NCBI GenBank assembly: GCA_031402435.1 | Contig: JANNSJ010000008.1 | Span: 1-64,000 of the forward strand | DNA: 64,000 nt | Source: UBA11986 sp031402435 | GTDB taxonomy: Bacteria; Bacteroidota; Ignavibacteria; UBA10030; UBA6906 | Direction: 5' to 3' | In this document: positions 33,637-42,353 of the stretch, one piece after another | How the letters are laid out: the number at the start of each line of letters is the position of its first letter | Numbering within the stretch: position 1 is the stretch's first letter | The notes under the pieces: generated by a model | Seen by the model: the letters and a program-made list of their open reading frames with translations, nothing else | Told to the model about the DNA's origin: nothing | The model's database searches: none | Translations under genes and position numbers: made by a program

Positions 33637-34565
33637 TCCCCCACCCAATCTCTCGGATTCTTCAGGACCTCGACCAACGCTGCTTCCCGTGAGCCTGGCC
33701 GAGGCTGAACATTGTAGCGCCAGTCGGCGTGAGGAGGAAGTGACATCAATATTGATTCGACGCGGCCTTGCGTTTCGAGGCCAAACGTCGTTCCACGATC
33801 ATAGACAAGATTGAACTCCACATACCTTCCCCGACGAAGAAGCTGCCAATTGCGCTCCTGATCTCCCCAAGGCTCATGCATTCTTCGCAAGACAATCGGC
33901 AGATAGGATTTGAGGAATGCATCCCCTCCCGCCTTCGCCAATGCAAAGTGCTTTTCAGGTTCCCCCCTCAAGTAATCGTAGAAGATTCCCCCGACGCCCC
34001 GTGTTTCGTTGCGGTGACGAATCAAGAAGTACTCATCACACGATCTCTTGAATTGATGGTAGTATGCAGCATCAACACTGTCGCAGGCATGCTTGAGCGT
34101 TAAATGAAAATGCACCGCGTCTTCTTCAAAGAAGTAGGATGGCGTTAAATCGGAACCGCCGCCGAACCAGGAATCGCCATTGCTCCGTTCGAAATAGCGA
34201 TAGTTCATGTGCACCGTCGGCACCATTGGGTTCAGTGGATGGATGACGAGGGAGATGCCGGTAGCAACGAAATCGCTCTCCTCAACGTTCATCTTTTGGG
34301 CAATTGATGCCGGCAGTATTCCAAATACTGTAGACACGTTGACGCCTGCCTTCTCGAACACGGCACCATCCTCCATCACTCGTGCAAGTCCGCCGCCACC
34401 CTCGGGCCGCGTCCAGGCATCTCTCCCGAATTTGCCCTTGCCGTCTGCCTCCTCTATTGCAGTACAAATAGCAGACTGCAATCCCTCGCAATATGCCCTG
34501 ACGCGCTGTGGAAATTCCGCCACTGCAATATCAGGATACTCTCGCATAGGTTGCATCGTGCTCAT
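33633..34565 (-). CDS. hemF: Oxygen-dependent coproporphyrinogen III oxidase
   Basis: Decarboxylates coproporphyrinogen III to protoporphyrinogen IX using O2. Signatures are the GGSDLTPSYFFEEDA loop, the RGVGGIFYDY motif and RYVEFNLVYDRGTTFGL near the C-terminus. The 310-residue length is typical. The ATG at 34565 lies one base after the hemE stop; an earlier in-frame start at 34586 would overlap hemE. Presence of HemF rather than radical SAM HemN indicates heme synthesis under air. Confidence 0.97.
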   Translation of the reverse strand: MSTMQPMREYPDIAVAEFPQRVRAYCEGLQSAICTAIEEADGKGKFGRDAWTRPEGGGGLARVMEDGAVFEKAGVNVSTVFGILPASIAQKMNVEESDFVATGISLVIHPLNPMVPTVHMNYRYFERSNGDSWFGGGSDLTPSYFFEEDAVHFHLTLKHACDSVDAAYYHQFKRSCDEYFLIRHRNETRGVGGIFYDYLRGEPEKHFALAKAGGDAFLKSYLPIVLRRMHEPWGDQERNWQLLRRGRYVEFNLVYDRGTTFGLETQGRVESILMSLPPHADWRYNVQPRPGSREAALVEVLKNPRDWVGE

Positions 34566-34566
34566 A

Positions 34567-35607
34567 TCAGGAATGGAACACACCACTTTCCTCCTGGACG
34601 GCTCTCACAAAGGCTCTGGCATGATCGACGGGAACATCAGGGAAAATGCCATGACCGAGATTGAAGATGTGGCCCGGCCCCTTCCCGTACTTCCGGAGAA
34701 TCGACTTCACCTCTTTTCGGATGTTCTCGGGTGACGCATAGAGCGTTGACGGATCAAGGTTACCCTGAATGCTCACGCGTTCGCCAATCTGTGAGCGTAC
34801 ATCTGCCATATCGATTGTCCAGTCAACGCCAACAACATCGGCCCCGACTTCCGCAATATCCTTGAGCGAATGGTTGGCTCCCTTCGAGAAAACAATCACC
34901 GGCGAACCGTTGTGGTTCATCGTCGAAACAATCTTGAAGATGTACTCAAGAGAGAAGCGCTTGTAATGATCAGGTGCGAGCGTTCCACCCCACGTGTCGA
35001 AGATTTGAACCGCGTCAGCACCGGCGGCAAGCTGTGCTTCAAGGTAGAGGCGAATAGCAATGGCAAGCTTGTCGAGCAACTCGCACAACATTTCAGGCTC
35101 ATCGTGCATCATCTGTTTCGTGTATTTGAACTCCTTACTGCCGCCTCCTTCAATCATATATGTTGCGAGAGTCCAGGGAGATCCTGCAAAGCCGATGAGT
35201 GGCACACGTCTCCCAAGCGCCCGCTTCGTCGTTTCGAGTGCATCCATGACGAACCGGAGACCCTTTTGCGGATCCACAATCTTCAGGGCGGCAATGTCCG
35301 CACGAGTGCGGATAGGCTGAGTGAAGTGAGGCCCTTTGGATTCAATCATTTCCAGGTTCATCCCCATTGCCTCCGGAATAACAAGGATGTCGGAAAAAAT
35401 AATAGCCGCATCCACGCCGATGATATCAACAGGCTGCACCGTCACTTCCGCCGCCAATTCCGGTGTCTTGCACATCGTGAGGAAGTCCGTCTTCGCCCGA
35501 ACAGCCCGATATTCAGGCAGGTACCTTCCGGCCTGACGCATCATCCAAACCGGGGTTCGTTCCACGCGTTGCTTCCTACAGGCTCTCAGAAACAAGTCAT
35601 TTATCAT
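34567..35607 (-). CDS. hemE: Uroporphyrinogen decarboxylase
   Basis: Removes four carboxyl groups from uroporphyrinogen III to give coproporphyrinogen III. The signatures TPVWMMRQAGRYLPEYR and GFAGSPWTLATYMIEGGGS are both present, with the C-terminal FNLGHGIFPDVP. The length of 346 residues is standard. Its ATG overlaps the hemD stop by 4 nt, so translation is coupled. Confidence 0.98.
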   Translation of the reverse strand: MINDLFLRACRKQRVERTPVWMMRQAGRYLPEYRAVRAKTDFLTMCKTPELAAEVTVQPVDIIGVDAAIIFSDILVIPEAMGMNLEMIESKGPHFTQPIRTRADIAALKIVDPQKGLRFVMDALETTKRALGRRVPLIGFAGSPWTLATYMIEGGGSKEFKYTKQMMHDEPEMLCELLDKLAIAIRLYLEAQLAAGADAVQIFDTWGGTLAPDHYKRFSLEYIFKIVSTMNHNGSPVIVFSKGANHSLKDIAEVGADVVGVDWTIDMADVRSQIGERVSIQGNLDPSTLYASPENIRKEVKSILRKYGKGPGHIFNLGHGIFPDVPVDHARAFVRAVQEESGVFHS

Positions 35608-36380
35608 GTGTTATAGTGCTCTTCTATTGCGTCCAGTAATCCTTCAACCGTTGATTTTTGCGCCACGATATCAACATGCACACCCAGGCCACTCATTGCA
35701 TCGTTCGTTGTCGGGCCGATGACTGCAATCGTTGTCCGCTTATCCATCGTTGCCATCCGCTCGAGCGGAAACAACTTCATGAAATTGATCGCCGCCGATG
35801 GACTGGCAAATGTAATGACATCAATCTCCCCCGCCAACAATTTGCGGTACACTCGTTCTGTGTCAGTTTCACTCGGACCGGCGTTTCGGTAAACAATCAC
35901 AGGATCAACCGTTGCACCCTGGCGGACGAGGCTCTTAATCAATTCGGCGCTCCCGAGATCGCCGCGGGGATACAAAAAACGCTTGCCTTGAAGGTTGACG
36001 TCCTGGAAATACTCCGCCAGACCGGCTGATGAATACTGCTCAGGAATTGCCTTGACAGCAAGACCCCGTTCCTCGATAGCCTGCCTGGTCTTTTCACCAA
36101 CTGCATATATCTTGCACATGCGCAGCACTACAGGTTCAACTGATCTGAGCAGGCATCGTTGAAAGAGCTTCTCGACGCTATTTACGCTCGTGAAGATGAG
36201 AGCGTTGTAGGATTTGATCTGCAGTAATGCCCGATCACAATCTTCCCAGGATTCAGGATCTTTGATACTGATCATCGGGAGAAGAACTGCCCGGCCACCA
36301 CGTCGTTCAATTTCTGCAATGAACTCAACCGATTGTTCACGCTGTCGCGTAATGAGGATTGTTTTGGTCTCGAGACCCAT
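35604..36380 (-). CDS. hemD: Uroporphyrinogen-III synthase
   Basis: Closes hydroxymethylbilane to uroporphyrinogen III with inversion of ring D. The family is poorly conserved, but the two-lobed layout is clear: TILITRQREQSVEF at the N-terminus, a LIFTSVNSVEKLF segment, the KIYAVGEKTR hinge, YPRGDLGS and FASPSAAINFMKLF near the end. An ATG at 36389 is in frame, but AGAGG lies directly against it. The ATG at 36380 has proper spacing and is used here. Confidence 0.93.
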   Translation of the reverse strand: MGLETKTILITRQREQSVEFIAEIERRGGRAVLLPMISIKDPESWEDCDRALLQIKSYNALIFTSVNSVEKLFQRCLLRSVEPVVLRMCKIYAVGEKTRQAIEERGLAVKAIPEQYSSAGLAEYFQDVNLQGKRFLYPRGDLGSAELIKSLVRQGATVDPVIVYRNAGPSETDTERVYRKLLAGEIDVITFASPSAAINFMKLFPLERMATMDKRTTIAVIGPTTNDAMSGLGVHVDIVAQKSTVEGLLDAIEEHYNT

Positions 36381-36410
36381 TCCGATCATCCTCTTGACAA
36401 TGGATAACAG

Positions 36411-37382
36411 CTACACTTCGATTGCGACCTTCTCAGTCTCTGTTGACTCGCCCCGGATCTGGCGCAGTATTTCCTTCGCCCCGGCAGCGAGCAGTTGATC
36501 TGCAAGCTTTTTGCCCAACGCTTCCGCTTCTGAGGGTGATCCGTGAATCTTTCCACGAACAACCTTGCGGCCATCGATTGAACTTACAACAGCATCAAGC
36601 ATAAGGATATTAGACTCAATCCGACCGAACGTTCCTATCGGTACCTGGCACCCTCCCTCAAGACGATGAAGCAGCGCCCGCTCTGCAACCGTGGCATGTG
36701 CCGTAGAAAGATGATGAAGGGAAGAGATACACTTCGCTACCCTGCCATCTCCTTGCCGAATCTCGATACCAAGCGCCCCCTGTCCAACGGCCGGCAGCAT
36801 TGTTGTTGTATCAAGAGTATCTCCGATGAGATGCGTCCACCCGAGCCGCACGACACCTGCGCGAGCCAGCAACATCCCGGCCCAATCGGACTCTTCCAAT
36901 TTCTTCAAGCGGGTATTCAAGTTGCCTCGAATATCAATGATCTGGAGATCGGGACGCAGGTTCAAAAGCTGGCTCTTTCGCCGCAAACTCCCTGTGGCAA
37001 CCTTAGAACCAGTTGGCTGGTCAAGAAGTTTCCTGATTGAGTTATTTGGGTGTGGAATAAACACATCTCTTACATCCTCTCGCTCACAAATCGCACCGAT
37101 GGTAAGACCGGAAGGGAGTTCGGTGGGAAGATCCTTGAGACTATGAACAGCGAGATCAATTTCATTCTTCAGGAGTGCGTTCTCGATCTCCCGTGTAAAC
37201 AATCCCTTATCGCCGATCTTCGAGAGTGGCGAATCGAGTATCTTGTCGCCTTTCGTCTTGATGATCGTGATCTCAACATGGACGCTGTTGAATTTTTCCG
37301 ATAATACGCGTTGCACCCATCGTGCCTGCCACAACGCCAATTCACTACCGCGACTTCCAATTCTCAAAAGGTCAGTGGTCAT
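36411..37382 (-). CDS. hemC: Hydroxymethylbilane synthase (porphobilinogen deaminase)
   Basis: Polymerises four porphobilinogen units to hydroxymethylbilane. The dipyrromethane-cofactor cysteine lies in EGGCQVPIGTF. Other hallmarks are LRIGSRGSELALWQA, the KGDKILDSPLSKIGDKGLF loop and AVHSLKDLPTELPSGL. The frame is open far upstream inside hemA, but the ATG at 37382 gives the family start and an 11-base overlap with hemA. The product is 323 residues. Confidence 0.97.
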   Translation of the reverse strand: MTTDLLRIGSRGSELALWQARWVQRVLSEKFNSVHVEITIIKTKGDKILDSPLSKIGDKGLFTREIENALLKNEIDLAVHSLKDLPTELPSGLTIGAICEREDVRDVFIPHPNNSIRKLLDQPTGSKVATGSLRRKSQLLNLRPDLQIIDIRGNLNTRLKKLEESDWAGMLLARAGVVRLGWTHLIGDTLDTTTMLPAVGQGALGIEIRQGDGRVAKCISSLHHLSTAHATVAERALLHRLEGGCQVPIGTFGRIESNILMLDAVVSSIDGRKVVRGKIHGSPSEAEALGKKLADQLLAAGAKEILRQIRGESTETEKVAIEV

Positions 37383-38670
37383 CGTTTGACTTCTCGTCAG
37401 TGGTAATGCCGAACAATTCGCGCAGCGTTTTGAGGCGCCAGAGTGTTTCTGTGCCCGCACTGCCGTTTTCGGCCCCATGTTTCAGTGTTGTCATGGGTTG
37501 ATGGAGAATCTTGTTCACGATCCGCTTCGTGACCAACTCCACCAGTTCCCGGTCCTCCGGCTTGAAACGATTGATATTTTTTTCCACTTCCTGACGGCGG
37601 ATCAGTTCCAGAGACTCACGCAACTCCTGAATTGTGGGATTTACCTGCAGCGAGTTGTGCCAATGGAAAAAAGCCTCCACTTCATGTTCGACAATGGCGT
37701 TGACGCCGGGTAGTTCAGCCTTGCGTTTATCAACATTCTTGTCAACGATGGACTTGAGTGAATCGAGATCATAGACGAACACGTTATCCACCTTGTTAGC
37801 CGCCGGGTTGACATTGCGCGGCACGCCAATGTCGATGATGAACAGTGGATTGTTCGAGCGCTGTTTCATCACCTTTTGCACGTCAACCGGACTGACGACA
37901 TACGAAGGGCTGTTCACTGACGTGATCACAATATCCACAGTACGCAACGCATCAACAATGTTCTCATAGTCTATGACGGACCCCTTTACCTGAAGATTTG
38001 CGAGAAGCGCTTCCGCCTTTGCCCTGGTCCTGTTCGCAATCTTCACATCAGCTACCGATTTACCGATGAGATGTTTGAGCGTCAGTTCACCTGTGTCGCC
38101 TGCGCCAATGAGGAGGACCGACTTCTTCGAGAGGTCTGCAAATATCTTCGACGCAAGTTCAACGGCAGCGTAACTGATTGACACCGCCCCTTCACAGATG
38201 GAAGTCTCTGTCCGTACACGCTTGCCAACATGCAGTGTTGACTGCATCAGCCTGTTCATGATCGGACCCATTGCACTCAACTCTGTTGAGATCTGGAATG
38301 CCTCTTTCACCTGATTGAGGATTTGAATATCCCCGATCACCATAGAATCAACGCCTGCAACAACGTGGAACAGATGTCGGACAGCCTCTTCGGACACTAC
38401 TGTGGTAAAATGATCCGCCGTCACGGCGGTTCCTCCGCTCTTTCTTTCGATCAAGAACTGTTTGAGATCACTATCCAGAGGGTTCCCGTGCTTTCCAATA
38501 CCATAAAGTTCTGTGCGGTTGCACGTGGAGATCAGCATGCACTCATCAAAGTACTGCTCTTGCATCCTTTTGACGACCTCGCGTGCCTCATCGGAAGACA
38601 TCCACATTTTCTCGCGGACATCCAGCGATGCTGTATGGTGACTGATTCCTATGGAGAGTAAGTTCAGCAC
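37372..38670 (-). CDS. hemA: Glutamyl-tRNA reductase
   Basis: NADPH-dependent reduction of glutamyl-tRNA to glutamate-1-semialdehyde, the committed step of the C5 pathway. The active-site cysteine is C50 in STCNRTELYG; the NADPH domain begins VLLIGAGDTGEL; the C-terminal dimerisation helices are present. It starts with GTG, 6 bases after ccsA, without a strong ribosome-binding site, so coupling to ccsA translation is likely. HemA is often feedback-controlled by heme in other bacteria; no regulatory element is visible here. Confidence 0.97.
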   Translation of the reverse strand: MLNLLSIGISHHTASLDVREKMWMSSDEAREVVKRMQEQYFDECMLISTCNRTELYGIGKHGNPLDSDLKQFLIERKSGGTAVTADHFTTVVSEEAVRHLFHVVAGVDSMVIGDIQILNQVKEAFQISTELSAMGPIMNRLMQSTLHVGKRVRTETSICEGAVSISYAAVELASKIFADLSKKSVLLIGAGDTGELTLKHLIGKSVADVKIANRTRAKAEALLANLQVKGSVIDYENIVDALRTVDIVITSVNSPSYVVSPVDVQKVMKQRSNNPLFIIDIGVPRNVNPAANKVDNVFVYDLDSLKSIVDKNVDKRKAELPGVNAIVEHEVEAFFHWHNSLQVNPTIQELRESLELIRRQEVEKNINRFKPEDRELVELVTKRIVNKILHQPMTTLKHGAENGSAGTETLWRLKTLRELFGITTDEKSNDDH

Positions 38671-38676
38671 GTTATC

Positions 38677-39507
38677 TTATTGGAACGAATGAAATCCACT
38701 CATGTACAGGTTAATGACCGTCATGGAAAGGACAACGAGCGCAAAGGCAATAACAGAGAGAATCACCGTTTTCTTTCCCTGCCACCCGAGCGTTCGCTTT
38801 GCAGTCAACGCCATCGCATACAATATCCAGATCATCAGGGTTCCGACGAGCTTTGGATCCCAGTACGAAAAATTCTCGAACGCCATCGGCAGCCAGATCA
38901 ACCCTACAGCAATTGCTATCGTAAGCATGATGAAGCCAAACACTTCTGCCTTGTGACTCATCTTCTCCAGCATCTCCAGGTTCGGGAGTCTGTTGTAGAT
39001 CAGACCGAAGCGGGAGGACTTAATCTCATGGTAGAGCAAAAGGTAGAGAATCCCGTATACCGCGGACAGAGAGATGGCTGTGTACCCGAGCAACGCCGAT
39101 GATACATGGAGTCCGAGCAGCCGGCTCCGCATGATCGGCGCGATGTCGAGAAGGTCTTTGATGTAGAGGGATGACGTCGTCTGAAACACAAACGCAAGCA
39201 GGAGGATAAAGAACCCTGTGTTACTTGCCTTCGTCTTCAACTCAATGTACGCGTATGCAACGGCAATGCAGAACGCCAGTGTCGTCATGATTTCAAAGAT
39301 AGTGGTTACGGGTGGATGGTCAAACGCGGCAGTACGGACAAGAATGTGAAGCAAATGGATGGAAACGGTGGCAAAGAGTACCGGTGTTTTTGCGGTGTTC
39401 GCCCACTGAGTACCTTTGAAAAACGAAAGGCCATACAGCAACACGAGACAGCCGTACATCAACGGCATCAGTACAACAAGAAGATCAACAAGCGCTTCCA
39501 AGGTCAT
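38677..39507 (-). CDS. ccsA: Cytochrome c assembly protein, CcsA/HemX family
   Basis: A 277-residue inner-membrane protein with about eight transmembrane helices. The CcsA/HemX family pattern includes LLGLHVSSALLGYTAISLSAVYG and the tryptophan-rich LIWLPMAFENFSYWDPKLVG segment. Members either handle heme for cytochrome c maturation or tune HemA levels (HemX). Its place directly upstream of hemA is the typical hemX location. The ATG at 39507 is preferred to the preceding TTG. It is the first gene of the heme operon. Confidence 0.88.
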   Translation of the reverse strand: MTLEALVDLLVVLMPLMYGCLVLLYGLSFFKGTQWANTAKTPVLFATVSIHLLHILVRTAAFDHPPVTTIFEIMTTLAFCIAVAYAYIELKTKASNTGFFILLLAFVFQTTSSLYIKDLLDIAPIMRSRLLGLHVSSALLGYTAISLSAVYGILYLLLYHEIKSSRFGLIYNRLPNLEMLEKMSHKAEVFGFIMLTIAIAVGLIWLPMAFENFSYWDPKLVGTLMIWILYAMALTAKRTLGWQGKKTVILSVIAFALVVLSMTVINLYMSGFHSFQ

Positions 39508-39631
39508 CAATGGTGGTTTCTATTATCTTGTTTGAAATATAGCAAAAAGCGGGCAAAACTAAAACCAGGCCATAAATGAGGTGAATTGGGGGGTTCGGGT
39601 CCGAAGATCTCAAAAGCGAGATGAACAAAAA

Positions 39632-39880
39632 TCAGGAATGAGAAACGTTAGGTTGCCGAAGGTAGGAAGCTTCACGAACGATTGATGAGCTTATACGAAC
39701 GTTACCCTCGGCGTGGCGGTAGGTAAGTTTCTGTTGGGGGAGCGAGAGAACAAAGTCCTTGACCGCCTTGAAGTTATCTCTTAAGTGTTTCAGAAGCTGT
39801 CCATCGTCCGGCATCAGTTTAATATACGCGGCAGCGTATGAAGGGTATTCGCCCTCGTTGGGTTTTGCAATGAGTTTCAT
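39632..39880 (-). pseudogene. Truncated DinB-family gene
   Basis: The first ~58 residues (from MKLIAKPNEGEYPSYAAAYI to the YRHAEG segment) match the N-terminus of DinB/YfiT-like four-helix metal-binding proteins, normally 160-180 residues long. After AEG, where the family continues with a W.I.E.L.H helix bearing a metal ligand, the sequence becomes unrelated and stops 24 codons later. The metal site is therefore lost. It reads as a gene whose 3' two-thirds were removed by a deletion or rearrangement. Confidence 0.7.
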
Positions 39881-39940
39881 GGTTATGTCTTTTCCTTAGT
39901 TACTGTGTTGCTCCATTTACACTTTAGACCAATGCGGGGA

Positions 39941-39969
39941 TCCACTTTCTTGTCAGAAAAGAAAGTGGA
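39941..39969. repeat. Hairpin with 11-bp arms
   Basis: TCCACTTTCTT and AAGAAAGTGGA surround GTCAGAA, in the gap between the DinB remnant and acs. On the minus strand it lies upstream of the remnant and downstream of acs. There is no U-tract. It may be a transcript-end stem for acs or part of a dispersed repeat. Confidence 0.5.
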
Positions 39970-40099
39970 GAAAGAAAACTCTCGGAACTGCAAACGCTTC
40001 AGTCATTCATAGTCGGAGAACTGTTACAGTGTAGCTGGTATGCCTACCGCACACAGCCATGCATTTCCAAGGCCTCAGATTAAGGTGAAGCAAAGGAAC

Positions 40100-41992
40100 T
40101 CACTCTTCAAGAGTTGTCAGATTACCAGGATCTACCCCTAGCGCCTTTGCTTTCAACACACGCCGCATGATCTTGCCGCTCCGAGTCTTGGGCAGCGAGT
40201 CAACAATCGTGATCTGCTCGGGCTTGGCAATGGGACCAAGCTCGTGCGCAACGTGGGCGCGGAGTTCCTCCACAAGGCCATCCGCTTGTGCAACGCCTGC
40301 CTTGAGTATCACATATGCGTGGATCGCGTTGCCTTTTACCTCGTGCGGCAAGCCAATCGCTGCAGCCTCTGCAACCGAATGGTGGCTCACGAGCGCGCTC
40401 TCGATTTCTGCCGTACCCAACCTGTAGCCGGACACCTTGATTACGTCATCCACTCTTCCGATCACCCAGTAGTATCCATCCTCGTCACGCCGCGCAGAGT
40501 CGCCGGTGGTGTACACGCCGGGAAACCTGGTCCAGTATTGCTGCACGTAGCGGTCGGGATCTTTGTAGACAGTTCTGAGCATCGCCGGCCAGGGATTCTT
40601 GATGACGAGGAAGCCTTCTTCATTCGGCCCGACGGGTTTGCCATCTTCTGAAAGTATATCCATCTTCACGCCGGGGAACGGCCGTGTACCGGAGCCTGGC
40701 TTGAGAGAAACACACGGCATCGGTGTAATCATGAACATCCCGGTCTCGGTTTGCCACCATGTATCCATCACCGGACATTTTCCCTTCCCGATAACGCGGT
40801 GATACCACTTCCATGCTTCTGGATTGATCGGCTCACCGACAGAACCGAGCAATCGCAGCGAAGAAAGGTCATGCCTGTTCGGCCACGCTTCGCCGAAGCG
40901 CATCAGTCCACGGATTGCGGTCGGCGCTGTGTACAGGATGTTGATCCCGTACTTCTCAATCATCTGCCACCAGCGGTTGGGATAAGGAAACGTCGGAGCA
41001 CCTTCATACATGAACGAGGTTGTGCCGTTGAGAAGCGGCCCGTACACAATGTAACTGTGTCCCGTTACCCAACCCGGATCGGCGGCACACCAGAAACGAT
41101 CCTCCTCATGAATATCAAACACATACTTGAGCGTTGTGTATGTGCCGACCATATAACCGCCGTGTGTGTGCAGTATTGCCTTGGGCTTTCCGGTTGTGCC
41201 GGATGTGTAGAGCATATACAGCGGATCTTCGGCGTCCATCACTTCAACCGGACTTGGGCCGTTTGCAATGGGAAGTGCCATCAACTCGTGCAGCCACATG
41301 TCGCGTCCGGCTTCCATGTTTACCGGCTCGCCTGTTCGCTTCATGACAAGCACACTCTCAATCGTTGCTGCGCGCTGCAATGCTTCATCGACGATTTGCT
41401 TGAGAGGGACAATCTTGCCGCGCTGGTACGCGCCATCGCAGGTGATGAGCACTTTGGATTGACTGTCCTCGATGCGCTCGGCAAGTGCTTCAACCGTAAA
41501 GCCGCCATATACCACCGAGTGGATCGCGCCGATACGCGCACACGCGAGCATTGCCATCGGAAGTTCGGGAACGCGTCCCATGTAAATGGTCACGCGGTCT
41601 CCTTTCTGCACGCCAAGACTTTTCAGCACGTTGGCAAACCGGCAGACTTCCCGCCTCAACGCAAAATACGAGAACGAGCGGAACTCCCCCTTCTCTCCTT
41701 CCCACAACAACGCAAGCTTGTTTCTTCGTGCGGTTTCACAATGCCGGTCGAGACAGTTGTAGACTATGTTGACCTTTCCTCCGACGAACCATTTGTAGAA
41801 TGGCTTCTTGGAATCATCGAGTATCTTGTCCCATGGTTTGAACCAATGAAGCTCGCTCGCTTCTTTCGCCCAATAGGCTTCGAGATCTTTCTCCGCTGTT
41901 GCAGCCATGTCTTCCCAACGCTTCACGTGTGCCTTGCTGAGGACTTCATCAGAAGGATGGAACACTTCACCGGAGAGTTGCTTTGCCGTCAT
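40100..41992 (-). CDS. acs: Acetyl-CoA synthetase (AMP-forming)
   Basis: Activates acetate to acetyl-CoA through acetyl-AMP. The AMP-binding motif is LYTSGTTGKPKAILHTHGG, the MDTWWQTETG block is intact, and the C-terminal domain has GRVDDVIKVSGYRLGT. The lysine of the PKTRSGKIMRR motif is the residue controlled by acetylation in other bacteria. The length of about 630 residues is typical. The ATG at 41992 follows AAGGA by 8 nt; a GTG two codons earlier is too close to it. It is a single gene. Confidence 0.97.
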   Translation of the reverse strand: MTAKQLSGEVFHPSDEVLSKAHVKRWEDMAATAEKDLEAYWAKEASELHWFKPWDKILDDSKKPFYKWFVGGKVNIVYNCLDRHCETARRNKLALLWEGEKGEFRSFSYFALRREVCRFANVLKSLGVQKGDRVTIYMGRVPELPMAMLACARIGAIHSVVYGGFTVEALAERIEDSQSKVLITCDGAYQRGKIVPLKQIVDEALQRAATIESVLVMKRTGEPVNMEAGRDMWLHELMALPIANGPSPVEVMDAEDPLYMLYTSGTTGKPKAILHTHGGYMVGTYTTLKYVFDIHEEDRFWCAADPGWVTGHSYIVYGPLLNGTTSFMYEGAPTFPYPNRWWQMIEKYGINILYTAPTAIRGLMRFGEAWPNRHDLSSLRLLGSVGEPINPEAWKWYHRVIGKGKCPVMDTWWQTETGMFMITPMPCVSLKPGSGTRPFPGVKMDILSEDGKPVGPNEEGFLVIKNPWPAMLRTVYKDPDRYVQQYWTRFPGVYTTGDSARRDEDGYYWVIGRVDDVIKVSGYRLGTAEIESALVSHHSVAEAAAIGLPHEVKGNAIHAYVILKAGVAQADGLVEELRAHVAHELGPIAKPEQITIVDSLPKTRSGKIMRRVLKAKALGVDPGNLTTLEE

Positions 41993-42130
41993 AGTCACAT
42001 TCCTTGAATGAGATGAATTGAGTTTCTTGTCGGGGAATGATAATGCGAGTTGCGATAGTAATATTCAAAGCGAAGGAGAGAAAATCAAGGCCGATGTTAT
42101 GTTAAATCCGGCTCAGACTGGGCAACCTTC

Positions 42131-42159
42131 TTGACACAGACATTGCTTGTCGGTATCTT
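42131..42159 (+). promoter_or_regulatory. Candidate sigma-70-like promoter abutting a start codon
   Basis: TTGACA at 42131-42136 and TATCTT at 42154-42159 are 17 bases apart. The next ATG is at 42165, so transcription would begin at or near the A of the start codon. The following mRNA would be leaderless. Bacteroidota-type cells often use other promoter sequences, so this may be chance. Confidence 0.4.
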
Positions 42160-42164
42160 GCCCC

Positions 42165-42350
42165 ATGGAAATCGAAGCGACATTCATCTGTGCATACTGC
42201 ATGCAGGTTAACGAGATTGTGGTCGATCCGAGCGCCGGGGTACATCAGGTGTATATCGAAGACTGTCAGGTATGTTGCCGGCCGAATAATCTCGTGATTA
42301 GCGTTGATCAGGAAATGCAGGAGGCTTCCATCGAGGCTGAGCAGTCGTAA
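42165..42350 (+). CDS. CPXCG-motif cysteine-rich mini-protein
   Basis: A 61-residue protein with two cysteine pairs (CAYC near residue 9 and CQVCC near residue 36) that probably form a zinc ribbon, and an acidic tail. Sequence and length fit the small Cys_rich_CPXG family. That family is common in bacteria, is of unknown function and often has a degenerate first pair as here. No ribosome-binding site precedes the ATG, in keeping with a leaderless message. It converges with the gene at 42354 (3 bases apart). Confidence 0.78.
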   Translation: MEIEATFICAYCMQVNEIVVDPSAGVHQVYIEDCQVCCRPNNLVISVDQEMQEASIEAEQS

Positions 42351-42353
42351 GGC

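Noticed and set aside
40751..42007. Plus-strand ORF of 418 codons opposite acs
   Set aside because: Shadow of acetyl-CoA synthetase, whose motifs are intact on the minus strand.
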